Shown piece after piece: positions 53,800-64,000 of a stretch of 64,000 nucleotides of DNA. Numbering within the stretch: the first letter of the stretch is position 1; each line of letters opens with the position of its first letter. Made by a program: the position numbers and the translations under genes. The notes beneath the pieces are model-generated. The model saw only the letters and a list, made by a program, of their open reading frames with translations, was not told the origin of the DNA and did not search any database. Origin of the DNA: Nomia melanderi (lineage: Eukaryota > Arthropoda > Insecta > Hymenoptera > Halictidae); NCBI RefSeq assembly GCF_051020985.1, contig NC_134999.1, positions 22,353,160 to 22,417,159 of the forward strand, given 5' to 3'.

Positions 53800-54570
53800 A
53801 GTGGTGTAAAAAGTGCTTCAACATTTTTTCAAAAATTATTTTCCATAGCAGCGACTATTTAGCAATAATATTGGTAACCTTCAATTTTTGTTATTTGAAT
53901 AGGTGACTTTTGAGGTTATGTTCACAAGCGACTGTTTATTTAATAAAATTTGATAATTTAGCTGTACGAGTGGTGCAAAAGATGCTTCATTTTTTTAAAA
54001 ATCATTTTTTATAACAAAAATCAGTTAGCAATATATTGGTAACCTTCAATTTTTGTTATATGAGTAGATGAATTTCGAGGTTATGTTCACAAGCAACTGT
54101 TTGTTAATAAAATTTGGTAACTTAAAAAGTACCAGTGACACAAACAAAATGTTACATTTTTTTTAAATTATGGAAATATTGTGAAGTTTTTTTTTATTTA
54201 AATAGAGAAAGAATTTATTTACACAAAATTTTCATTTTTCAAATAAAAATCATTTTATATAACACAAATTATTTAACAAAAGTATTAGATAACCTATTGT
54301 TACAATTTTTACAAAGATTACATATCAATCCTAATAATGATATTAGGAATGATGATGAGATAATAATGATAATAAGAATGATGATAAGATAATGATAATA
54401 AGAATTTTACATTATAAAAATATTATGAAATTTTTTTTTGTATAAATGAAGGAATAATTTATTTGCACAAAATTTTCATTTGTTTATACCAGAAACTACT
54501 TAACAAAACATTGCTAACCTTAAATTTTCATTATGCAAATATTCGAATTTGGAGGTTATGTCTACAAGTG
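53800..54570 (+). repeat. Tandem repeat, about 160-190 bp, four copies
   Basis: Units contain GATAATTTAnnTGTACGAGT, GGTGCAAAAGATGCTTCATT, a T-run, TTGGTAACCTTCAATTTTTG and GAGGTTATGTTCACAAGC. A TCATTTTATATAAC-containing copy is interrupted at 54320-54410 by a GATGATAATAA microsatellite. Confidence 0.75.
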
Positions 54571-54889
54571 GCAGCACCGTGAGCCGCTGGGAAAACAGTC
54601 GATCCGGGAAGTCCGGCAATATCAAACTTCCACCCTCGAAAGTTGCGTTTCGTAGACAAGAACAGGGAAATCATTGAAAAAGTTTCCGCGGGAAACGAGA
54701 ACGGGCTACATACTTAGGTATTTCCCGGATCTATTCCTCAGAGTTGAAAAATTTTAGGAACTTGTGGCAGGAAGAGTTCTGACTTATTTTTGACAGCTTT
54801 TTCAATTGTGATATTTAATGGTGGTGGAATATAATTGTTTAAACTTAGTGAAAATTAAATATTTTTTATATAACATATTCTAAGTGCCA

Positions 54890-55845
54890 AAATTCAAGAC
54901 TTCTGTCTTCTCAAAATATTAAAAAATTTTTAAGAAGCTTAACAACAAAATATTAAAAAATTTTTAATGAGCTTAAAAAAATATTAAAAAATGTTTAATG
55001 AGCTTAACAACAAAATATTAAAAAATATGAAATAAAATGAATAAATAAAGAAATAATAGAAAGTAAATTATTAAGCTTTGTTTAAACAAAAAACATAAAT
55101 ATTATATTAAATTCCAAAGAAATATTAAAAAATATTAAATTTATGTCAAATTAATAAAGATTTATTTTTCAATTGAAAACTACTGATAAACTAAAATCAA
55201 ACATTTCATAATCCAATTAACAGTACGTTTGCAAGAAAATATTAAAAAATATTAAATTTATTATATCAAATTAATAAATATTTATTTTTCAATTGAAAAC
55301 TACTAATAAACTACAAGCATCACACAATAAACTCGACGAGTCATCGTGTAGCAGGGATATCTCCATGACACTGACCAATCCAATTGGCAGTTCTTTTGCA
55401 ACGAACTATTAAAAAACATTAAATAAAATGAATAAATAAAGAAATAAATATATTTATTAATAAATTAGAAGGTAAATTATTATGTTCTGTTTGAATATTG
55501 TATTAAATTCCAAAAAAATATAAAAAAATATTAGAAAATATTAAATTTATGTAAAATTAATAAAAATTTATTTCTCAATTGAAGAGTACTAATAAACTAA
55601 AATCATTACATAATAAAGTTCTGTTTAAACAAAAAACATAAACGTTATATTAAATTCTAAAAAAATATTAAAAAATATTAAATTTATATTAAATTTATGT
55701 TAACTTAATAAATATCTATTTTTCAATTGAAAAGGATATAATAAACTAAAATCATTACATACTAAACTCGCCGAGTCATCGTGTATCATGGATATCTCCA
55801 TGACACTGACCAATCCAATTGCCAGTACTTTCGCAACACGGTTCC
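54890..55845 (+). repeat. Higher-order tandem repeat, about 430 bp
   Basis: CGAGTCATCGTGTAGCAGGG at 55337 and CGAGTCATCGTGTATCATGG at 55771 head two copies about 434 bp apart; both continue ATATCTCCATGACACTGACC AATCCAATTG. A third, worn copy includes TAATCCAATTAACAGTACGT near 55210. Between them are AAATATTAAAAAATATTAAA minisatellite units. Confidence 0.75.
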
Positions 55846-56080
55846 GATGCGACACGGAACGTATTCACTTTGACATAGAGTGGTTACCAAAGCAACGTCA
55901 ACGACACAAAGCCCTTCAAACCCTTTACAATTTCGCGAACGTTATAAAAACGCGTCGAGGGTGCCCTCGCCGCGGTATGCAAAATATGAAATGAAAAAAA
56001 TCCATTTCTCAGTATATGCACGGACCGGAAGGGTCATTTGATGCCAGAACTACCGAACAGTCGAATTGATTTCCATTTAT
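55780..56080. other. GC-balanced stretch at the end of the 430 bp repeat
   Basis: The plus-strand 68-codon frame 55788-55994 begins inside the repeat and has no recognised domain. ACGCGTCGAGGGTGCCCTCG near 55950 is single copy. Confidence 0.25.
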
Positions 56081-56154
56081 TCTTCTGGAGATGTTACAGG
56101 AGTGTATTTATTGAGATTTTCGTTAGCTTTTATTTTTGAGTGTGCATTGGTTAA

Positions 56155-56385
56155 ATAGATTGTTTAATGGTAATTGTATTTTTGTAATTTTGATGTAGTA
56201 TAATTAGTGGTGATTATATTTTTATAATTTTAATATAATAAAATTAGTGATAATGAGATTTTTTATAATTGTAATATAATATAATTAGTGAGAATTAGAT
56301 TTTTTATAATTTTAATACAATATAATTGGTGATAATAAGATTTTTTATAATTTCAATATAATATAATCAGCGACAACTATATTAT
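56155..56385. repeat. AT-rich tandem repeat, about 47 bp, five copies
   Basis: GTGATAATGAGATTTTTTAT then AATTnTAATATAATATAATT. Confidence 0.75.
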
Positions 56386-56639
56386 ATTTTAATAAGAAAA
56401 TATTTCTGAGAAACATTTCTCCCTCCTCAATGACTGTAACACAAGAAATCAGTAATAATTGATTTCCACTTCTCTGATAGCTCTACTATTAATGCACGAA
56501 TTGATAAGACTTTAACTTAAAAAAAAATATAAAAGGGGTAGGCATTTCTAATACTTCAGTTGATGAATTTATTTGCAATAATAGTATAAAAGAAGAAAAA
56601 TTTATTTCACTTCAATTAAGTCAAAGTTACAACCCGAGA

Positions 56640-56790
56640 CACATACGTTGCAACTAACCTGGCACTCTCATCCTAGTGGTCAGATTCGAAGGGGCACGCC
56701 CCATCCACACGGATTCTCCTGCCGTGTGATTCGCTGCGGCGTTCACGGCCACTAGGCGTGTCACGCGGCAGGGAGTGGGAAACATATACT
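56640..56790. other. GC-rich single-copy stretch
   Basis: CCACACGGATTCTCCTGCCG near 56705. Nothing recognisable. Confidence 0.25.
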
Positions 56791-56794
56791 TTCC

Positions 56795-57125
56795 GTGAAA
56801 CATATACTTTCTGAAACCTATTCTTCTGAAATATATTCTTTCTGAAACCTATTCTTTCTGAAATCTATTTTCCTGAAACCTAGTTCTCTGAAACCTATTC
56901 TTCTGAAACATATTCTTTCTGAAACCTAGTTTTGTGAAACCTATTTTCCTGAAATCTAGTTTTCTGAAATCTATTTTTCTGAAACCTAGTTTTCTTAAAC
57001 TTATTTTTCTGAAACCTATTTTTCTGAAATCTATTTTCCTGAGTTCTATTTTTCTGAAACCCATTTTCCAGAAACCTATTCTTTTGAAACTTATTCTTCT
57101 GAAACCCGTTTCCCTAAAACCCATT
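56795..57125. repeat. Minisatellite TTTCTGAAACCTATT, about 15 bp, about 22 copies
   Basis: Because the period is a multiple of 3, both strands have artefactual open frames (Phe-Leu-Lys-Pro on plus, Phe-Arg-Lys-Ile on minus). Confidence 0.9.
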
Positions 57126-57664
57126 TTCATCACAGAAACTATCAAGTTTTCAACAATTTTCCCACACCCTGTACACGAATATCTAAATATCAGACTAGCC
57201 ATGAATAAACTATTACTACCACATAATATTTCTCTACCTCTGTCCCCTCGCATTCATCATAAATGCATAAAATCCTCTGTCCAGTTGGCAGTATATCTTG
57301 CCACGTAGCGCTGTCGAAACTTGGCGCGCTGGAATACCTTGTTAGAGGAGAGCTGACACGTGTTGTCACGTATGCATGGGCTCTATCTATCGTACCTGTC
57401 GATTTGTCAGCATTCAAAAATTTATATTTATTCCCTGCACATTTCCCAGGAGAGCTGTCCAATTTAATTTTCCTGAACTCGTACGTGAGGTCGAATTTTG
57501 AAATCGATTTTTATAAATTTGTTTGAAAATATATGGGGAGCTGTGTGATTAGAATATTGATGGGTAGTTCGAGTTTTTTGAGGTGGTTTTTGGGAGTTTT
57601 ATTGAAATAATGATACATTTTATTGAGGTGGTTTTGTGAGTCACTTAGAGGCAAATGAGGTTAG

Positions 57665-57735
57665 GTTATTTGTTAAATTAAATTAAATTAAGTTAAATTA
57701 AATTAAATTAAATTTAATTTAATTTAATTTAATGT
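57665..57735. repeat. AAATTA pentamer array forming a large perfect palindrome
   Basis: Units of AAATT switch to AATTT at about 57712, so the two halves are reverse complements; cruciform-prone. Confidence 0.85.
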
Positions 57736-57739
57736 TTGT

Positions 57740-58395
57740 TGGTGTTATTATTTTGAATATTAAGTCTTTTGTTTATTGAATATTGAAATACTAATAATAA
57801 ATTAGGTTATCGATTCGATTTGATTTTATTTCTTTTAATTTATTTAAAAAATAAATCATACTGTTATATAATAATTATGATTATTAGGTTAGGTCTTGGT
57901 AAGATATTATTATGTTAAATATTAAATCTTTTGTTTACTGAATACTGATATAATAATAGATAATTAGTTTATTGATTAAGTTTGATTTTATTTCTTTTAA
58001 TTTATTTGAAAAAGAAATCATACTGTTGTATGATTATTATGTAAACTATTAAATTTTTTGTTTACTGAATAGTAAAATAATAATAATAATGAATTAGGTT
58101 ATCGAATGCGTTTGATTTTATTTTTCTTAATTTATTTAAAAAATAAATCATACTGCTGTATAATAATTATGATTATTAGCCCTTGATTAGTTATTTATTG
58201 TGTTAACCATTAAATCTTTTGTTTATATAGAAATACTGAAACAGTATTCACAAAGATTTTATTTTTCTTAATTTATTTAAAAAATTGATCATGAGGTTAG
58301 ATCTTACTCAGGTATTATTATGTTAAATATTACATTTTTTATTTACTAAATACTAAAATAATAATCATAAAGAATTAGGTTTTATAAAAATTCAC
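57740..58395 (+). repeat. Tandem repeat, about 140 bp, five copies
   Basis: Units: TTATGTTAAATATTAAATCT, TTTGTTTACTGAATACTGA, GTTTGATTTTATTTCTTTTA, TTTATTTAAAAAATAAATCA, TACTGTTGTATAATAATTAT, GATTATTAGGTTAGG. Confidence 0.75.
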
Positions 58396-58479
58396 GATTT
58401 AGAAAAATTATAATGAAAAAATAAAATTTATCCTAAAATAAATAGAAATTCTCATTTGTTGTTATAAAAAGACAATAAA

Positions 58480-58770
58480 ACTTCCGAGTGCAAAGTGATA
58501 ATAGCCACTAGACTGAGAAACTAATGTCACGTCCAATGACGCTCGAATATTCGTACAATGACATCGTTACTCCTCGTAAATTGGTTTACACTGTGGACCA
58601 GATCCAACTAATTCAGTTTCGGCGAGGGTCTGTTCATTTGTTACGTTTTTAACGAAGTTCTGGCCCAATTAAGCGATAAGAACGTCGTAATGAGCAGTTT
58701 AAAATAATCAAGAGCATCTCCTGCGTTTCGCTGCTTCTACGTGAGCCAGTGCTTTCTAACTTTTATGTTT
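58480..58770. other. GC-balanced single-copy stretch
   Basis: CCACTAGACTGAGAAACTAA onward; the stretch resembles other candidate conserved islands in composition. No coding signal. Confidence 0.25.
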
Positions 58771-58774
58771 CTAC

Positions 58775-59110
58775 GCCTGCTTAAACAATTTTTTTAATAA
58801 TAATAACTTCTACGCCTCGTTAAACAATTTTATTTAATAATGACTTCTACGACTCCTTAAACAATTTTTTTTTAACAATGACTTGTACGCCTCCTTAAAC
58901 AATTTATTTTAACAATGACTTCTACGCTTCCTTAAACAATTTTTTTTAATAATAATTTCTACGCCTCCTTAAACAATTTTTCTAAATAATAATAACGTCT
59001 ACGCTTCCTTAAACAATTTTTTTTAATATCGACTTCTACGCCTGCTTAAACAATTTTTTTTAATAGTAATTTCTACGCCTCCTTAAACAATTTTTTTTAA
59101 TAATAATGAC
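58775..59110. repeat. Minisatellite GACTTCTACGCCTCCTTAAA, about 38 bp, eight copies
   Basis: Each unit ends CAATTTTTTTTAATAATAA; spacing 36-41 bp. Confidence 0.88.
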
Positions 59111-59379
59111 TTTGTTACAAGATAAACATTAGTTCACTGAAGTTGTACTGTCACGTTACAGTATAAAGTTTATTCAATTCTAGATATTATAGTATGAACA
59201 TTAATTGTTTATTAACAATTTTGACGCCTCAAACTAACCTGATAATTATTACAAAATAAACATTATTTCACTAAATTTCTACTGTTACCAAACAATATGA
59301 AATTTATTTATTTCTACATATTACGCTATAAACAATAATTGTTTATTAATAATTTTGTAAGCCAAAAGTTCTCCACGAG

Positions 59380-59570
59380 TCCGTTGAAAGTCGAATGTCT
59401 GCTACTATATAGTTCTTATCACTGCACACGTCTGACCAAGAATACGCGAGCTCCACTTATTGTGAGACCGTCGCGCGCTTCCAACCTAATTTCCATCGAC
59501 TTCCATTCCGCAATAAGCAATCCGACCGATTCAGAGGAATCAGTCTACTTACCTAGAAATCTCAATAAAT
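59380..59570. other. GC-balanced single-copy stretch
   Basis: ACGCGAGCTCCACTTATTGT near 59443. The plus-strand 95-codon frame over it is unrecognised. Confidence 0.25.
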
Positions 59571-59984
59571 TCAGAATATTCCATTTTTTTATTTTATTCA
59601 GTGAAAATTTTGATTCTGAATTTTAGGTTAAGTGACAGATAGAACGGTTTGTTTTTTACTTGTTTTATTTAGTTTCTGATTTTTATGGGGTGATGAATGT
59701 TTTATGTATTAATGTTTATAGGTTTTATATATTTATTTATATAGGTTATTGAAATTAAGGTTTGCATTAACAATTACTTTGATGTATTTAATGAATGATA
59801 TGTTGTTAATGTTGTATTTTTAGTAGTAAAGATAATGGAAAATTAATAGAATAAATAATAATTTATTTAAATATTAAAATCTGTATATATACATACCCTA
59901 TTTAATGAATGTAACAATAATTTTGTAATTTTGTACTCGTACAGTTCCAAGTTCTATTTCAAATAACAAATTTAAAGAACAAGA

Positions 59985-60200
59985 TAAATTTTTCAATGGA
60001 CTGTTAAAATAAAATAATAGAAAATAAATGAAATAATTTATTAGAATTTATTAGAATTAATTTATTAGAATAAATAAGATATTACAAAATAAATAAAATA
60101 CTACAAAATAAATAAAATACTACAAAATAAATAAAATAAACAATAGGTTATATAAATATTAAAATCCACATATACACATAACCTATCCAATAAACACAAC
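59985..60200. repeat. A-rich short repeats (AAATAAATAAAATACTACAA)
   Basis: Three to four 19 bp units at 60070-60130 within AATTTATTAGAAT-type sequence. Confidence 0.75.
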
Positions 60201-60284
60201 AACAATTTAAAAACTGTCTACTCATCCAAAGCCCAATAGCAACAAACAAATTCAAAGAACAATATAAACCGTCCACCGATACGA

Positions 60285-60615
60285 ATCCCTGTCACCCAGA
60301 CGTCAGTGGCCACGTTCAAAAATATTCATTGTCCAGAACGTTCCCGGCGAGCCGCGATGAAAGGATCATTTATCTGCATGCATCGCACTGTTCCGTCCGC
60401 GGCGTTCGATCGCGGGGAAAGTTATTTTCCGCGCTTCCTCTCCGCCGGCGCTCGCGAAGAACGGGTATCAAGCACCTGCGTGCTTCGGAACTGACCCACA
60501 TTGTGCCACAAATATATCAACGGACGGCGCACGGGGAATATATCCGCGGCTTTTTCCTTCGAACTGGAACGGTGTTGGAAGGTAATGGGAGTTGTGTGGT
60601 GCTGCCGTCTGTAAC
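60285..60615. other. GC-rich island, candidate conserved element
   Basis: CGATCGCGGGGAAAGTTATT near 60409. Three open frames (two plus, one minus) overlap; none is recognisable. Confidence 0.35.
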
Positions 60616-61035
60616 CGACGTAACCTCTAAATTCGAATTTTTGAAGGTTTGTTTGGCAAATAGAAATTTTGTGCAATTTAATTCTGTTTTTCTATTTTTA
60701 ATAAAAAAAATATGAGGTTATCGAGTTTTATTTAGAAGATGGCTGCTTGTGGACATCATCTCTAAATTCGAATTTTAAAAGTTTTATTTGGCAAATCAGA
60801 ATTTTCTGCAAGTTAATTGTTTTTCTATTTTTAATAAAAAAAATATGGGGTTGTTGAGTTTTATTTAGAAAATGGCTATCTGTGGACATAACCTCTAAAT
60901 TCGAATTTTTAAATTTTTATTTGGCAAATGAGAATTGTGTGGAAATTAATTCTGTTTTTTTATTTATAATAGGAAAATCGAGTTTTATTTAGAAAATGGC
61001 TGCTTGTGAACATAACCTCCAAATTCGAATAATTA
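60610..61035 (+). repeat. Tandem repeat, about 135 bp, three and a half copies
   Basis: ACCTCTAAATTCGAATTTTT, TTTGGCAAATnAGAATTTTG, TTCTGTTTTTCTATTTTTAA and GAGTTTTATTTAGAAAATGG CTGCTTGTGGACAT recur at about 60620, 60757, 60892 and 61016. Confidence 0.8.
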
Positions 61036-61094
61036 TGTAATGAAATTCTTTATTTTCTTTATTTATATAAAAAAAAATTTCATAACATTTTTAT

Positions 61095-61295
61095 AATGTA
61101 AAATTCTTATTACCATTATCTTGTCATCATTCCTATTATCACTATTATCTCATCATCATTCTTATTATCATTATTACCTTATCATCATTATTATCATTCT
61201 TATTACCATTATTGTCTCATCACTATTCTTATCATCATTATTACCTTATCATCATTCTTATCATCATTATTATTATTATTATTATTATTATTAAA
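61095..61295. repeat. ATTATCATCATTCTTATTACC microsatellite-like array
   Basis: About nine degenerate 20-24 bp units followed by an ATT run. Confidence 0.85.
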
Positions 61296-61364
61296 AAATT
61301 CTTATCGTATCACAAGAAATATTTTCAAGCATTCGCAGATGCTTCCACACAAAAATCTTTCCCC

Positions 61365-61690
61365 GAATTCTGTGATAAAAGAAACGCTTCTCCAGCTGGC
61401 ACTGTGCACGTACAATAAGAAGAGGGAAGACTCGTTGAGACTGCGCAGTCGTGAGTTCCTTGATTACCGTCCGAAAGGACCGACTTCCGCGGGCATCTTT
61501 ATTCCCAGTCTATTTGCACTCGCAAATAATGTGCCGAGTTTTTGGGTCGGTTTATTTTGTTAATTAGATCGAGGACACGCTTTTCCTCGAATTGTTCGTT
61601 TCCCCGTAGTTTCCGGTAAATATCTTACCTATCAACGGCGCGGGGAGCTTGGAAGATTTCGAGGGAAAAGTTGACGAGTGAGGTTAGGTC
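61365..61690. other. GC-balanced single-copy stretch
   Basis: CCGAAAGGACCGACTTCCGC near 61471. Nothing recognisable in either strand. Confidence 0.25.
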
Positions 61691-61784
61691 TGCTGATAAC
61701 AAAGGATGTTAAATTTAGAATGGATTAAGTGGCGAAAGATGGTTAGAAACAGTTTTCTCGTAGTTATAATTTTTATATTTTATT

Positions 61785-62085
61785 TAAAATTACAAATACT
61801 TTTATAATTTTTTGTGGGAATATTTTTATAATTTTTTGAGGAAATATTTTTATAATTTTTTGTGAGAACATTTGTATAATTTTTTTGTGGCAATATTTTT
61901 ATAATTTTTTGAGGAAATATTTTCATAATTTATTTTGGGAATATTTGTATAATTCTTTGTGGAAATATTTTTATAATTTTTTGTAAAAATATTTGTATAA
62001 TTCTTTGTGGTAATATTTTTATAATTCTTTGTGGAAATACTTTTGTAATTTTTTGTGGGAATATTTTTCTAATTTTCTGTTTTTT
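61785..62085. repeat. Minisatellite TTTTTATAATTTTTTGTGGGAATA, about 24 bp, about 13 copies
   Basis: Units ATATTTTTATAATTTTTTGT plus GGGA / GGAA / GAGGA variants. Confidence 0.9.
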
Positions 62086-62389
62086 ATTTTTTTATAATGC
62101 TTCTTGGAAGAATCAACAGGCAAATTTGAATTTTACAACAGAATTTCCGTTGTTATTATTTTTAAACTGAATTGTGTTATTCTTGAACTTAATAGTTATG
62201 TAACATTCATTTTCCAATATTCAGGTTATTTATAATTTGTAACTAGTAGTGATGTACTTCTTTTTCTTCTTATTATTATTATTAATATTATGTTTAACTA
62301 TTCTTCTAATTGGTATTATTATTATGTTTTATTATTATTCTTAATATTATGTTTAATTCTTTTTCTTATTATTATTATTCGTTAAAAAG

Positions 62390-62830
62390 AATATTTGTTA
62401 AAAAGAATATTCTCCAGTGCAAAGGTCGACCCATTTGATTTGACCCAATGAAATGATAAAACTTAAAATTCACATTACTTCTTAATGATAGTTGCAAAAA
62501 TATTTATATATAAAATGTTAATATTCCATCAGAAAATAATGCATATTTGTTAAAAAAAGTCATTCTCAAGTTCAAAGGTCAACCCATTTGATTTGACCCA
62601 ATGAAATGATAAAACTTAAAATTCACATTACTTCTTAATGATAGTTGCAAAAATATTTATATATAAAATGTTAATATTCCATCAGAAAATAATGCATATT
62701 TGTTAAAAAAAGTCATTCTCAAGTTCAAAGGTCAACCCATTTGATTTGCTCTAACGAAATGATTAGTTGCAATGAAATAGTTACAAAAATATTAATATTC
62801 CATCAGAAAATAATGAATATTTTAAAAATA
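62390..62830 (+). repeat. Tandem repeat, exact 153 bp period, 2.8 copies
   Basis: CCATTTGATTTG occurs at 62431, 62584 and 62737. Copies 1 and 2 are almost identical through AATGATAGTTGCAAAAATAT and TTCCATCAGAAAATAATG, while the third carries an internal deletion. High identity suggests a young duplication. Confidence 0.9.
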
Positions 62831-62869
62831 AAAATATTCTCTGTTAATTTATCGATCGACTAAATTGAC

Positions 62870-63170
62870 ATATCGATCCAGGGAGATTCGACTTTCGAGA
62901 ATACCCGCGAGATGAGCCAGCAATTATCAGAAGGTCACCGTAAAATATCGATTCGCGAAGTTCGCCGGCGAACAATTCGGCCCCGCAATTGGAGCTCGGG
63001 TTTGGCGCGTGTATTACCGTTGGTCGGCTCGGATCGGCCCTTAAACGCTGAGGAATGCAAAACTACTCGGCCGCACGCGAGAACTTCCTCGTAAATTGCG
63101 ATTCGGATTTTTCAAATGAACCCGGCACTCGTGCCAGTGAACCCTTTCGTGTGTCGCTGGAGAAGAAGGT
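62870..63170. other. GC-rich island, candidate conserved element
   Basis: CGCGAAGTTCGCCGGCGAAC near 62954. The plus-strand 60-codon frame is unrecognised. Confidence 0.3.
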
Positions 63171-63239
63171 GGATTCTAACCACAAATTAATGGGAGGATT
63201 ATTGAGTGTTTAATATGGTTGGTGTGTCATTGGTATGAA

Positions 63240-63700
63240 AATTTAATTATAGGTTAGGTTCTAGATTATTTTGAATATTCATTATAGTATTCAAGTGAAA
63301 CTATTTATTTTCAAAATTATTATGAATATTTGAGGCTTTTGAGACATTTGCATCCGTAAGCGGAATATTCCGCACATTAATTAATTAATTAATTATTATG
63401 ATTGATATGTAATTCTTGTAAAAATTGTGACATTAGGTTATATTCAGTTTCTATATATATATATATTAATTACATTTTTCAGGAGAAACTATTTATTTAT
63501 AAAATTGTAACAATAGGTTAGGTTCAATTAATTTCGATGTTTGTTATAAAATTCAAGTGAAATTGATTATTTTCAAAGTCATTTTGAATATTTGATACAT
63601 TACCATTCGCATCCCTAAGCGGAATATTCCGCACATTAATTAATTAATTATTACGATTAGTATGTAATTCTTGTAAAAATTGTGACATTAGGTCTGTGTA
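63240..63700 (+). repeat. Tandem duplication, about 259 bp
   Basis: AAGCGGAATATTCCGCACAT (containing the palindrome GCGGAATATTCCGC) occurs at about 63359 and 63618; each copy continues TAATTAATTAATTATTA, GTATGTAATTCTTGTAAAAA and TTGTGACATTAGGT. Confidence 0.85.
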
Positions 63701-63704
63701 AAAT

Positions 63705-63895
63705 TATAAATAATTGTCAACTTCTTTAAATGTTTTTCAATTATCCATGGTTTATACAAAGTTAAAAATAACTGTCAACTTTTTAAAATATTTTTCAATT
63801 ATCCACGGTTTATACAAAGTTAAAAATAACTGTCAACTTTTTAAAATATTTTTCAATTATTCATGGTTTATATAAAGCTAAAAGCAATTGATATA
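63705..63895 (+). repeat. Tandem repeat, exact 58 bp period, three copies
   Basis: CAATTATCCATGGTTTATAC-type words start at 63738, 63796 and 63854; units include AACTGTCAACTTTTTAAAAT. Confidence 0.88.
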
Positions 63896-64000
63896 TTAAA
63901 TATTTAATTTCAGGGGAATATTATAAAATTACAGGATGCTTAACAGCAATAACAAAATACCAGCAACAATAATAAAATCCTTACCAACAACACTAACAAA

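Larger units (their letters stand above)
26245..64000 (+). other. Downstream intron (or 3' flank) of the IQ gene, partial
   Basis: Starts with the strong donor GTAAGT after exon B. I found no third IQ-type exon, no poly(A)-linked terminal exon and no other gene to the end of the window, so the simplest reading is one very long intron. Open frames of 60-130 codons here fall either in simple repeats or in GC-rich islands where several frames on both strands are open together; none shows a family I recognise. Stretches with no feature I can name include 28560-28800, 29130-30720, 35460-35570, 36060-36640, 40340-41280, 44030-44490 and 61300-61690. Confidence 0.55.

Noticed and set aside
56849..57308. 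134- and 124-codon frames, the longest outside GC islands
   Set aside because: Encoded by a degenerate 15 bp minisatellite; the peptides are the repeat itself and both strands are open.
57655..63545. TTAGGTTAGG-like words as interstitial telomere repeats
   Set aside because: GGTTAGGTT words are scattered as one or two units through the window and never form a (TTAGG)n array; they look like part of ordinary AT-rich insect intron sequence.

Overview
This is a 64 kb piece of insect nuclear DNA. It is very AT-rich, full of simple repeats, minisatellites and scattered GGTTAGGTT-type words, with GC-richer islands a few hundred bases long. That texture, and the gene it carries, suggest a hymenopteran (bee, wasp or ant). 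The species cannot be fixed from the sequence. No bacterial-style gene layout, CRISPR array or rRNA is visible, and no intact transposase.

The only protein-coding sequence I can support is two internal exons of one plus-strand gene. Exon A (16917-17231) encodes an acidic linker and a canonical calmodulin-binding IQ motif. Exon B (26108-26244) encodes a second, degenerate IQ motif and an Ala/Lys/Glu-rich tail. Splice sites and phases fit exactly: A ends in phase 1, B begins in phase 1, and the junction makes a Glu codon. The product most resembles igloo, the insect neurogranin/neuromodulin (GAP-43)-like protein. The intron between the exons is 8,876 bp. The rest of the window (about 16.9 kb upstream, 37.8 kb downstream) is probably intron or flank of the same gene, since I found no other convincing exon on either strand.

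The non-coding part has three layers. (1) A family of about 215 bp imperfect palindromes (arms about 85 bp, loop about 45 bp) occurs as singles, pairs and triplets with a period of about 255-267 bp. I count 21 complete units and 4 truncated ones at 15 loci between 5.9 and 52.6 kb; at two loci they sit next to a Tc1/mariner-like terminal sequence. They flank both exons. (2) There are many locus-specific minisatellites (periods about 9 to 430 bp), several of them in inverted copies kilobases apart. Two tandem arrays carry regularly spaced CACGTG E-boxes. (3) GC-richer, apparently single-copy islands recur every few kb and are candidate conserved intronic regulatory elements.

The most notable points are the hairpin family and what it could do to this pre-mRNA (back-splicing, dsRNA editing), a duplicated decoy 3' splice site 241 bp upstream of exon A, and an open frame with an ATG running directly into exon B that could be an alternative first exon. 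All alignments were done by eye, so identities and boundaries are approximate unless stated.
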